Positions 55,647-64,000 of a DNA stretch of 64,000 nucleotides are shown here, piece after piece. The first letter of the stretch is position 1, and every line of letters begins with the position of its first letter. Source of the stretch: Lactococcus garvieae (lineage in GTDB: Bacteria; Bacillota; Bacilli; Lactobacillales; Streptococcaceae); assembly GCF_016027715.1 (NCBI RefSeq), contig NZ_CP065691.1, positions 496,001 through 560,000 of the forward strand. The letters are read 5' to 3'. The notes under the pieces were generated by a model, which saw only the letters and a list, made by a program, of their open reading frames with translations, made no database searches and was not told the origin of the DNA. The position numbers and the translations under genes were made by a program.

Positions 55647-56989
55647 TAGTACATCTCCTTTCCAATCAGATTATTTTGGGCGAGTAATTCACGCATTTCG
55701 AGCATAGCAGTATAGGTTGCAAGGATATAGATATGCTCATCTGCTTGGTTCTTAATGGCGTCAAGAATTTTATTGAGAGAGTCTAATTCATGAATCTTAC
55801 TTTCCTCAAAGCCAGATACACGATAACGTCTAGCCATTTCACTATGACGTACGCCTCCGACAAAGATTTGATCAATATCCATGTCATGTACTAACTCAAA
55901 GTTAGCATCCCAAATCCAACTTGTATCGATACCATCCGCATAGTTGGCATTCAGGAGACTGACTAAAGTAAAGGGATATTCAGCCAGTTTCATCATTTCG
56001 AGAGCTTGATTGGCTCCCACTGGATTTTTAATCAAAACGATTGTAGCTGATTTTTCACCTATTTTGAATGTCTCTTGACGTCCAAAGACAGCTTTTGACT
56101 GCTCAAACCCTGCCTTGATGGTTTCCGCAGGTACGCCATAAAATTCAGCAACAGAAACTGCAGCTAGAGCATTGTAAATATTGTAAAGTCCACCAACATT
56201 AATCTTATATGAATTATTGTCAATCACAAACTGAGAAGAAGTATTCGTAATCTCCGTGAGTTCTGATAAACGATAGTCTAACTCTGGACGTTTAAAGCCA
56301 CAGTTTTGACAGATATAATCCCCCAGATTAGCATAAGTATTGAGTTTGTAGTCTAAGATATGTTGACATGCAGGACACACGACACCTTCAGTATTATAAT
56401 GTGCACGCTCAGGTGCGTGGCTTTCATGATCAAAACCATAATATTTAACTGGATTTACTAACTGACGGGAATGGAAGAGGGGACTATCGCCATTGAGCAT
56501 GACAGTCGCTTCGGGTGCATTAGCAGCGCCTTTAACGATAAAGTCATAGGTTGTATAAATCTCACCATAGCGATCCATCTGATCTCGAAAGATATTTGTG
56601 AAAACAAAAAGCGAAGGCTTGATATATTCGGTTATTTTGGGCAATGAAGCCTCATCAATCTCAAGAACAGCAAAACCTTTCTTTCCTTTTTTAACCTTAG
56701 GAGCAGTCAGGAAAGTAGCGGTAATCCCTGTAATCATATTGGCACCCGAAGTGTTCGTTACAACCTTGCCAAAAGCTTTTTCCAAGATTCCGACAGTCAG
56801 AGCAGTAGTCAATGTTTTACCATTTGTTCCTGTGATAACGATAATTTCATAATCTTTAGTTAAAGTAGCTAAGATTTCAGGGTCAAATTTTAAAGCAATC
56901 TTACCAGGTAGGGTACTTCCACGCTTAAAGATTTTTTCTAAAACCAAGCGTGAACTCTTTCCTGCCAAAGTTGCGAATGAAGTTTTCAT
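55646..56989 (-). CDS. murT: Lipid II isoglutaminyl synthase, Mur-ligase subunit MurT
   Basis: 447 residues from ATG 56989 (449 from ATG 56995). Mur ligase P-loop GTNGKT (54-59); a zinc ribbon with CPAC and CQNC in the central domain; C-terminal DUF1727 region. Activates the glutamate carboxylate of lipid II for amidation by GatD ammonia. The frame is open up to 57145, but the added residues look non-coding and TATAAT lies at 57003-57008, which makes a leaderless start at 56995 likely. Confidence 0.93.
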   Translation of the reverse strand: MKTSFATLAGKSSRLVLEKIFKRGSTLPGKIALKFDPEILATLTKDYEIIVITGTNGKTLTTALTVGILEKAFGKVVTNTSGANMITGITATFLTAPKVKKGKKGFAVLEIDEASLPKITEYIKPSLFVFTNIFRDQMDRYGEIYTTYDFIVKGAANAPEATVMLNGDSPLFHSRQLVNPVKYYGFDHESHAPERAHYNTEGVVCPACQHILDYKLNTYANLGDYICQNCGFKRPELDYRLSELTEITNTSSQFVIDNNSYKINVGGLYNIYNALAAVSVAEFYGVPAETIKAGFEQSKAVFGRQETFKIGEKSATIVLIKNPVGANQALEMMKLAEYPFTLVSLLNANYADGIDTSWIWDANFELVHDMDIDQIFVGGVRHSEMARRYRVSGFEESKIHELDSLNKILDAIKNQADEHIYILATYTAMLEMRELLAQNNLIGKEMY

Positions 56990-57002
56990 AGTCATAAGAA
57001 AT

Positions 57003-57011
57003 ATTATACCA
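57003..57011 (-). promoter_or_regulatory. Extended -10 box of murT-gatD, leaderless geometry
   Basis: On the minus strand TGGTATAAT, then seven bases, then ATG (56995) and a second ATG six bases on. No Shine-Dalgarno between. Confidence 0.7.
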
Positions 57012-57230
57012 TAGATTGCAGGGTGTAGGAGGATAAACTTCTTGTTGTAGAAGACATTTTCTTGCTGGTAAATATGATAAGAAGAAGTTGTGTTGGGCGA
57101 CTTGACTTCCGTAGATTTTTCATTTTTATTAACCACTGTAATCATTAATTATGATGCATCATATGTCTACTATCGGAAAATTTTACGTTAGTAAAAAATT
57201 TTTTAGATGTTGTAAGACAATCTCTTTCAA

Positions 57231-57288
57231 TAAAAAAAGCTCTTGGACATTGCCAAGAGCTGGGTGTAGGAGTTTTGAGAGTTCCTAC
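57231..57288 (-). ncRNA. Candidate small RNA or attenuated leader between queH and murT
   Basis: On the minus strand: TATACT (57293-57298) as -10 with TTTCAA 17 bases upstream; then hairpin GTAGGA/TCCTAC (57288-57266); then a strong terminator AGCTCTTGG-CAATGT-CCAAGAGCT (57261-57238) with seven T. The product would be about 55-60 nt, with no open frame. It may be a trans-acting RNA or a prematurely ended murT leader. Confidence 0.55.
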
Positions 57289-57370
57289 TCTTAGTATAAT
57301 ATAAAAAGCATAAAATTGAAAGATGTAAGTTTTGCTGGCTTTAATCTGTAACCAAAGCATTCTCAAATTA

Positions 57371-57379
57371 TGCTAAAAT
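57371..57379 (+). promoter_or_regulatory. Extended -10 box of queH, leaderless geometry
   Basis: TGCTAAAAT followed by AAAAGC and ATG at 57386. No ribosome site fits. Confidence 0.65.
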
Positions 57380-57385
57380 AAAAGC

Positions 57386-58117
57386 ATGAAAAATGCGACT
57401 GAAATTCTGCAAAAAATGAATCCTAACCAAAAAGTAAATTATGATAGGGTTTATCAAAAAATGCGTGAAAGTTGGGAGGCTGAGGGGTTTCGTCCTAAAA
57501 TTCTGCTTCATTCATGCTGTGCACCTTGCTCCACCTATAGTTTAGAATACCTTTGTCAAAATGCCGATGTGACGATTTATTTTTCCAACTCCAATATTCA
57601 CCCGCGAGCTGAGTATGAACGGCGTGAGAGAGTGCAAGCTGATTTTGTTAAAGATTTTAATGCAAGAACAGGGAATCATGTTCAGTTCATTGCAGCTCCT
57701 TATGAACCCAGTAAGTTTATGCAGATGGTAAAAATACATAATCTAGCAGAGGAGCCAGAAGGTGGATCACGCTGTACAGCTTGTTTCCAGATGCGGCTAG
57801 ATATTGTGGCAGAGCAAGCACAAGAACTCGGTTATGACTACTTTGGCTCAGCACTAACGCTAAGTCCTAAAAAGAATGGGCAGCTTATCAATGAAATAGG
57901 TTTGGACATGCAAAAAATCTATTCTGTCCAGTACTTACCCAGTGATTTCAAGAAAAATAATGGTTGGAAACGTTCCGTTGAGATGTGCAGGGAATACGAC
58001 ATTTATCGCCAATGTTACTGTGGATGCGTCTTTGCAGCACGCCAGCAAGGTATTGATCTTAAAGAAATAAATAAAAATGCCATACAGTTTATAAATAAAG
58101 TAGAAGACAAAAAATAA
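57386..58117 (+). CDS. queH: Epoxyqueuosine reductase QueH
   Basis: 243 residues (former DUF208). LLHSCCAPCSTYSLEYL gives Cys44, Cys45 and Cys48, and later SRCTACFQMRL and CYCGCVFA add the cysteines that bind the iron-sulfur and metal centres. QueH reduces epoxyqueuosine to queuosine in tRNA anticodons and replaces QueG. FGSALTLSPKKN is diagnostic. The extended -10 box is 6 nt before ATG, suggesting a leaderless mRNA. No other queuosine genes are in the window. Confidence 0.93.
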   Translation: MKNATEILQKMNPNQKVNYDRVYQKMRESWEAEGFRPKILLHSCCAPCSTYSLEYLCQNADVTIYFSNSNIHPRAEYERRERVQADFVKDFNARTGNHVQFIAAPYEPSKFMQMVKIHNLAEEPEGGSRCTACFQMRLDIVAEQAQELGYDYFGSALTLSPKKNGQLINEIGLDMQKIYSVQYLPSDFKKNNGWKRSVEMCREYDIYRQCYCGCVFAARQQGIDLKEINKNAIQFINKVEDKK

Positions 58118-58123
58118 AGAACA

Positions 58124-58132
58124 TGCTATAAT
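58124..58132 (+). promoter_or_regulatory. Extended -10 box of acetolactate decarboxylase gene, leaderless geometry
   Basis: TGCTATAAT, then TGTTTC, then ATG at 58139. No ribosome site fits. Confidence 0.7.
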
Positions 58133-58138
58133 TGTTTC

Positions 58139-58819
58139 ATGGTTAAAAGTTTTATAAATAAAATGAGTGCAATTTTTCAGCATGGTTCTTTTAACACCCT
58201 TTATGGTGGGTTTTACGAAGGAACCATAACTGCTGGAGAAGCTTTAAAGTATGGACAAATTGGTATCGGCACATTAGATGGTGCGGATGGAGAAGTAATT
58301 ATCCTTGATGGCACAGCTTATCATGGAAATTCAGAAAATCAAGTACGCTTAGTTAAAGCAGAAGAAACCTTGCCGTACGTTGCAGTGATAGATCATCAAC
58401 CCTTTGCGACTTATAAAGTCAATGGCTTGACGATGAAAACCTTGCATGACTTAACAGAGCAGTTTCCGACGCGTAATACAGCCTACAGCTTAAAAATGAC
58501 CGGTTTCTTTGATTCGGTTGAAATCAGTTCAAAACCAGCAAAAAACACGAAAAATTATTTAGAAATATTGGCTGAACAGCCGCATTTTACAAAGAATAAT
58601 GTTTCGGGAACCATTGTTGGTGTTTGGTCGCCTAAGTTTTTAGAAGATTTGTATGGCGATGGTGCTCACTTACATTTTCTAAGTGATGATAAGACTTTTG
58701 GTGGCCATTTGACAGAATTTCTGTCAGGGGCGATTACTATCGAAGTTGGCCAAGTTGGGGAAATGAAACAGGAGTTTCCACAAGAAAATGAGAATTTCAA
58801 AGCAATGCGTTTTGACTAA
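58139..58819 (+). CDS. aldB: Alpha-acetolactate decarboxylase
   Basis: 226 residues. Converts alpha-acetolactate to acetoin, draining pyruvate and balancing branched-chain amino-acid synthesis. Family blocks: IGIGTLDGADGEVIILDG, NTAYSLKMTG-type ARNTFY region, GTIVGVWSP, and the zinc ligands in DGAHLHFLSDDKTFGGH. ATG 58139 is chosen because it lies 6 nt after an extended -10; Met at 58163 is an alternative. Not linked to leu-ilv genes here. A good terminator follows. Confidence 0.94.
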   Translation: MVKSFINKMSAIFQHGSFNTLYGGFYEGTITAGEALKYGQIGIGTLDGADGEVIILDGTAYHGNSENQVRLVKAEETLPYVAVIDHQPFATYKVNGLTMKTLHDLTEQFPTRNTAYSLKMTGFFDSVEISSKPAKNTKNYLEILAEQPHFTKNNVSGTIVGVWSPKFLEDLYGDGAHLHFLSDDKTFGGHLTEFLSGAITIEVGQVGEMKQEFPQENENFKAMRFD

Positions 58820-58834
58820 AATAACAGAAAGTAT

Positions 58835-58865
58835 AAGCTACCTTTAAAAAGAGGTAGCTTTTTTT
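58835..58865 (+). terminator. Terminator after aldB
   Basis: AAGCTACCT (58835-58843) and AGGTAGCTT (58852-58860), then TTTTT. Confidence 0.92.
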
Positions 58866-59123
58866 GTATTTAAGAATAACCATGACAAAAAATACTTCGA
58901 GCAACGATGCATGGAGGTCTTAGTAAATATGACTTGAGCACCAACTCTATCTGTTTTTGTGAGTGGTTCAGTCCCAAAAAAGGCGGAGTGGATTTTTAGA
59001 GAAAAATTTCCTAATGGTAGGAAATAAAAATAGAAGATAGCGCTAACATATCATGGTAGAATAAAATCATCAAAAGAAAGCTTCCACAAGTGAAAACTTA
59101 GTGAAAGAAAAAGGAGAAAGATT
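58866..59123 (+). promoter_or_regulatory. Leader of cellobiose-type PTS operon with promoter and cre-like site
   Basis: TGGTAGAAT (59054-59062) is an extended -10. AGATAGCGCTAACA (59035-59048) matches 12 of 14 cre positions and overlaps the -35 region, fitting repression by CcpA. The upstream ~170 bp contain only a 30-codon open frame (58907-58999) that I do not believe is a gene. Confidence 0.55.
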
Positions 59124-59438
59124 ATGACAAAACAAATCCTCTTAACATGTGGCGCTGGAGCATCATCAGGTTTTATGGCAGCAGCGGCACGTAAGGCCGC
59201 AAAGAAACTTGGTGCTGATGTTGAAGTAAAAGCAAAAAGTGAAACTGAAGTTCCCACACTTCTTCCCGAAATCGACTTGCTCTTAGTTGCTCCACACCTG
59301 AAATATATGATTGATGAAGTCAAAGAACTGTGTCAGGCTAATAACGTTAAATATAATGTTATTCCTCAGCGCGTTTACGGTTCCCTTGATGGAAAAGGTC
59401 TTATCGAATTTGCTCTCAAACAGTTTGAGACAGAATAA
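59124..59438 (+). CDS. PTS lactose/cellobiose-family IIB
   Basis: 104 residues. Phosphorylated Cys9 in ILLTCGAGASSGFMA; IDLLLVAPHLKYMIDEV and VIPQRVYGSLDG are typical of cellobiose-type IIB. Receives phosphate from IIA and gives it to the sugar in IIC. AAAGGAGA precedes ATG. First gene of a IIB-IIA-IIC-GH1 operon. Confidence 0.95.
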   Translation: MTKQILLTCGAGASSGFMAAAARKAAKKLGADVEVKAKSETEVPTLLPEIDLLLVAPHLKYMIDEVKELCQANNVKYNVIPQRVYGSLDGKGLIEFALKQFETE

Positions 59439-59469
59439 AAATGTAAGCTAAAAAGTTAAAGGAGAGAAC

Positions 59470-59817
59470 ATGGAAAACACGGAAGCTGTTGAAAGAGATG
59501 ATCTTGCGATAGTGTCAATGGGAGCAATACTGCATGCAGGAAATGCACGTGAAGCTATTTTCAAAGCGGCAGATAAAGCTGCGCAAGGTGAATTTATTCA
59601 AGCAGACGAGCTCATGCAAAAAGCAAATGCCGAACTTGTCGAGGCGCATCGCGCGCAAACATCAACGCTACAAAAAGAGGCGGAAGGTATTGAGATACCA
59701 TATTCATCACTGTTTGGGCATGCTCAAGATCATGTTATGACTGTAAAAACAGAGCATAATTTAGTAAAAGAAATTATTAAACTCTATAAACGATTGGAGG
59801 AAAAAGAAAATGGATAA
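59470..59817 (+). CDS. PTS lactose/cellobiose-family IIA
   Basis: 115 residues, helical. The phosphorylated His is His84 in GHAQDHVMT, equivalent to His78 of lactococcal LacF; GNAREAIFKAADKAAQGEF forms the conserved first part. Carries phosphate from HPr to IIB. AAAGGAGAG precedes ATG. The end overlaps IIC by 8 nt. Confidence 0.94.
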   Translation: MENTEAVERDDLAIVSMGAILHAGNAREAIFKAADKAAQGEFIQADELMQKANAELVEAHRAQTSTLQKEAEGIEIPYSSLFGHAQDHVMTVKTEHNLVKEIIKLYKRLEEKENG

Positions 59818-61063
59818 ATTTATGAGCTGGATGACGGACTCATTCGCGCCTAAAGTCAATAAGTTTGCTAAAAATGCCTGGGTAGCTGCGATACAAGATG
59901 CAATCATGGCGGCTATGCCGATGATTCTAATTGGCTCTTTTGCGACTGTTTTAAGTCTTGTGAACATCTACGTTAAAGGTTTTCCAGACTTTTCGATGAT
60001 TGGCACTTTCTCGTTCGGTCTCTTTTCTGTTTTTCTTTCTTACTTGATTCCAGATGCTGTCATGAAACAAAAGAAGCACTCAGATATATCAAAACAAGCA
60101 GGACTCGCAGGTTTAGCTTTCTTCATGATTTTAATTTATCCCAAGCTTGAAGCAACCACAGGCGTGATAAGTTTTGACAGCAATGCTTTTGGTACAGGAG
60201 GAATGATTGCAGCTCTCCTCGCTGGTTTATTTGTTGGCTTTGTCATGAACTTGTTTACAAAGATAAAGTTCATTAGTGATGAGTCGGGTTTACCTGATTT
60301 TGTAGCTATCTGGTTTAATACTTTGCTACCGATAATTGTGATTCTTTTAGTCGGTTGGTTCTTTACTTTCCAACTACATTTTAATCTTTATGAAGGCATT
60401 AATGCTGTATTTGAACCTCTGACACGACTTGGTCAAAGTTTCTGGGGGTTAACAATCCTCATTTTCCTGGGATTCTCATTTCTTTATTCCTTTGGGATTT
60501 CAAGCTGGGTGCTTACACCCGTAGTGTATGCCATAGAACTTCCCGGTATTGCCGCTAATCAAGCAGCAGTAGCAGCAGGAAATGCACCCACTAATATTTT
60601 TACCGTTGAAGCTGTAACCTTGATTTTACTGGGTGGTGGTGGAGCCACACTCTCCCTTTGTATTATGCTGGCTTTTCTCGCTAAATCATCACGCTTACGA
60701 ATGATTGGTAAAGCCTCACTTGTACCTTCGATCTTTAATATCAACGAACCGCTTGTTTTTGGGGCACCGATTGCTTTTAATCCTATTCTGATGATTCCTT
60801 TTTGGATTACGGGCCTGATTACACCCATGATTCTCTGGGTGACTATGAAGCTTCACCTTGTGCCTATCCCAAGTGAGCCTTTCCAGATGTGGTATACCCC
60901 CGGACCAATTGCAGGATGGATTATTACTAAATCAATCTCTGGCCTTATCTTTGTCTTAGTTATCTTTGCCATCTCATGGCTCATCTACTATCCATTTTTC
61001 AAAGTCTATGATAAGCAAGCTGTACAGCAGGACTTAGAATGGGCTGAGGAAGACGAGGCTTAA
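59810..61063 (+). CDS. PTS lactose/cellobiose-family IIC
   Basis: 417 residues with about ten membrane helices, CelB-like (PMILIGSFATVLSL, FNINEPLVFGAPIAFNP, GPIAGWIITKS). The segment INEPLVFGAPIA is the family's substrate-site block. It moves a beta-glucoside-type disaccharide. GGAGG lies within the end of the IIA gene. GH1 downstream supports a beta-glycoside substrate. Confidence 0.95.
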   Translation: MDKFMSWMTDSFAPKVNKFAKNAWVAAIQDAIMAAMPMILIGSFATVLSLVNIYVKGFPDFSMIGTFSFGLFSVFLSYLIPDAVMKQKKHSDISKQAGLAGLAFFMILIYPKLEATTGVISFDSNAFGTGGMIAALLAGLFVGFVMNLFTKIKFISDESGLPDFVAIWFNTLLPIIVILLVGWFFTFQLHFNLYEGINAVFEPLTRLGQSFWGLTILIFLGFSFLYSFGISSWVLTPVVYAIELPGIAANQAAVAAGNAPTNIFTVEAVTLILLGGGGATLSLCIMLAFLAKSSRLRMIGKASLVPSIFNINEPLVFGAPIAFNPILMIPFWITGLITPMILWVTMKLHLVPIPSEPFQMWYTPGPIAGWIITKSISGLIFVLVIFAISWLIYYPFFKVYDKQAVQQDLEWAEEDEA

Positions 61064-61082
61064 TACAAATTACTATGAATAG

Positions 61083-62544
<1,462 letters not shown>

Positions 62545-62546
<2 letters not shown>

Positions 62547-62567
62547 GGAGTTTTTAACTCCTTTTTG
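62545..62567 (+). terminator. Terminator after GH1 gene
   Basis: AAGGAGTT-TTT-AACTCCTT (62545-62563), followed by TTT. Confidence 0.85.
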
Positions 62568-62627
62568 GCGTATCATCCTCTATTTGACGAAATACGTTCT
62601 TTTAAGATAAAGAAACAGGAGTGATTG

Positions 62628-64000
62628 ATGAAGAAAAAAGAAATTCTTTTAAAATATTTGAAAAAGAATAAAAACCAAAACTTCATTTCAAGTACAGAGT
62701 TATCCAAGATGTTGGATGTAACCGATCGGAGTATTCGTTATTACGTGAAACAACTTAATGAAGAAACACCAAAGATTATCGAAACCAGTCGAGAAGGATA
62801 TAAGTATAATGCCCAACAAGATTTAGATGAAACAGGAGATGGCTCCATCAATAGTCGTCGCTTCTCAATCTTGCAAACTTTACTGAAAAATGGTGGAGCA
62901 GGAGTGAATCTTTTTGATTTGGCAGAAAAATTATGGGTCTCTGAGGCAACAATTCGTCAGGATATTGCTATATTACAAAAAATGATTCAAAATGAAGGGC
63001 TACATATCAGGCAACATGATTTTTCTTATTACTTAAAGGGCAATTATGACGAGAAGCGACAGCTTATCATGCGTTTAATCCGACAACAAGGAGCCAACAC
63101 GCATAGCTTAGAAGAGGAAATGCAAAAATTTTTAGGTGAAATTCCCTTATCAGAAGTCGCAGAAGCTTGCGCCTCTATTTTTAAACGTTATCGCTTTTAC
63201 ACGAATAATTATTTTTTCCAAAACTTTATCCTGCATTTAATCATTGCTCTACATCAACAAAGAACAACCCAAATACAAAAGTTTACTAGTCCATCTTTGG
63301 AGATGATTGAGGAAATTTCACATTGGCTTTATGAAAATTATAGTGTCTCTTTAGGTGGGGAAGATAAGTTTGAACTTGCTCTACTTTGTGATGGAGAAAA
63401 AGGACATCATAACCCCCAAGTCGAATCCTATGTTGCCAATGAAATAGCAGAAAGTCTTCATCGAGCTTTGCAGGAAATCAGTGATGTTTTCTTAATCGAC
63501 TTCACAGACGAGAAATTCCTTACGCGGTTGCTTCTACACACCCAAAATCTCTATACACGTGTAAAAGACAAGAAGATTAAGAGAAATTTAAGTGCTATTG
63601 AAATCAAAGTTCGCTATCCTATTTTATTTGATATTGCAGTTTATCTGTCATCATTGATTGCTACGGATTTAGATATTGAAATCGCAGAAGATGAGATTGC
63701 TTTTTTGGCACTTCATCTCGGCTCTTTTTTAGATGAGCAAAAACAAAATTCTCATAAAATACGTACTCAACTTAAAATGTCGGGCTATCTTAATCGAGAA
63801 GAAATAGTGCTTGAAGGTTTGCAAAAACGTTTTGATGACGAATTGTTATTTCTGAAAAACAGCACTGAAAATGAAGAGCAACTTGAACTTGTTCTTTCTA
63901 CGGAAAAGATTACTGAAAGTGCGTATTATGAAAGTGTACTAATTCATGAATTTTTAACAGAGAAAGATTTCACACACATTCGTGAGGCAATCGAACGTGT
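62628..64000 (+). CDS. BglG/LicR-type PRD transcriptional regulator (partial, 3' end beyond window)
   Basis: 457 codons visible. HTH_11 domain at 1-55 (FISSTELSKMLDVTDRSIRYYV), an Mga-type HTH at about 85-110 (VNLFDLAEKLWVSEATIRQDI), then PRD1 (~185-285) and PRD2 (~300-390) with His residues in LLLHTQNLYTR and FLALHLGSFL, and the start of an EIIB-like domain. PTS phosphorylation of such histidines controls activity, making this the probable activator of the upstream PTS-GH1 operon. CAGGAG precedes ATG 62628. Confidence 0.88.
   Translation, partial: MKKKEILLKYLKKNKNQNFISSTELSKMLDVTDRSIRYYVKQLNEETPKIIETSREGYKYNAQQDLDETGDGSINSRRFSILQTLLKNGGAGVNLFDLAEKLWVSEATIRQDIAILQKMIQNEGLHIRQHDFSYYLKGNYDEKRQLIMRLIRQQGANTHSLEEEMQKFLGEIPLSEVAEACASIFKRYRFYTNNYFFQNFILHLIIALHQQRTTQIQKFTSPSLEMIEEISHWLYENYSVSLGGEDKFELALLCDGEKGHHNPQVESYVANEIAESLHRALQEISDVFLIDFTDEKFLTRLLLHTQNLYTRVKDKKIKRNLSAIEIKVRYPILFDIAVYLSSLIATDLDIEIAEDEIAFLALHLGSFLDEQKQNSHKIRTQLKMSGYLNREEIVLEGLQKRFDDELLFLKNSTENEEQLELVLSTEKITESAYYESVLIHEFLTEKDFTHIREAIER

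Noticed and set aside
56995-57145. N-terminal extension of murT back to 57145
   Set aside because: Residues are unlike MurT, no ribosome site, and the TATAAT box at 57003-57008 lies downstream of it.
58907-58999. 30-codon open frame starting MHGGLSKYD in the gap before the cellobiose PTS operon
   Set aside because: No Shine-Dalgarno, no promoter of its own and no recognisable family; possibly a remnant, but nothing supports a gene.

Overview
The window looks like core chromosome of a low-GC lactic acid bacterium, most likely Lactococcus. The basis is a manganese riboswitch nearly identical to the known Lactococcus lactis yybP-ykoY element, L27 made with a Prp-cleavable leader, glpK-glpO-glpF, comFA/comFC, murT-gatD and strong AGGAGG ribosome sites. 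The genus is an inference from protein and RNA families; the base composition (high 30s % G+C by eye) would suit a garvieae-like species better than L. lactis. I see no tRNA, rRNA, IS element, prophage or CRISPR array.

Layout. 1-5.6 kb: an HD hydrolase (cut by the window edge), ywiB, a membrane protein, a lipid kinase, the L21-prp-L27 ribosomal operon and alanine dehydrogenase. 5.7-12 kb: phoH, a Nudix hydrolase, ybeY, dgkA, then comFC/comFA on the minus strand, a YigZ-family gene and a DUF475 (TerC-like) gene. 12-16.3 kb: a T-box leader followed by a formate/nitrite-type channel, glyQ, glyS and a DUF896 gene. 16.3-24 kb: a ClC channel, an Mga-like regulator, a YxeA-like protein and the glycerol operon glpK-glpO-glpF behind a cre site. 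24-32 kb: a sugar locus with fructose-type PTS, GH38 mannosidase, RpiR regulator, GH1 enzyme and ROK kinase. 32-38 kb: DUF2200, a Mn2+-riboswitch-controlled P-type ATPase, a MenA-like prenyltransferase, a tiny membrane protein and a GC-rich exported protein of foreign look. 38-48 kb: sbcD, sbcC, obgE, a 55-residue protein, a DHFR-like gene and an RNase R-type gene. 47-51 kb: NAD synthesis genes nadD, pncB and nadE. 51-58.8 kb: an ABC transporter with a frameshifted permease, gatD/murT, queH and acetolactate decarboxylase. 59-64 kb: a lactose/cellobiose PTS, a GH1 enzyme with an altered catalytic residue, and a PRD regulator cut by the window end.

Functional threads. Carbon uptake genes carry candidate CcpA (cre) sites. 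The glycerol operon feeds glycerol to glycerol-3-phosphate and dihydroxyacetone phosphate, with peroxide made by GlpO. The two PTS loci each pair an importer with intracellular hydrolases. MurT-GatD amidates lipid II.

Most notable: a GH1 enzyme with Gln in place of the acid/base Glu; four genes whose extended -10 box sits 6-7 nt before ATG, predicting leaderless mRNAs; a probable small terminated RNA between murT and queH; a glycine-type T-box driving an FNT channel; a structured obgE leader; and the GC-rich exported protein.
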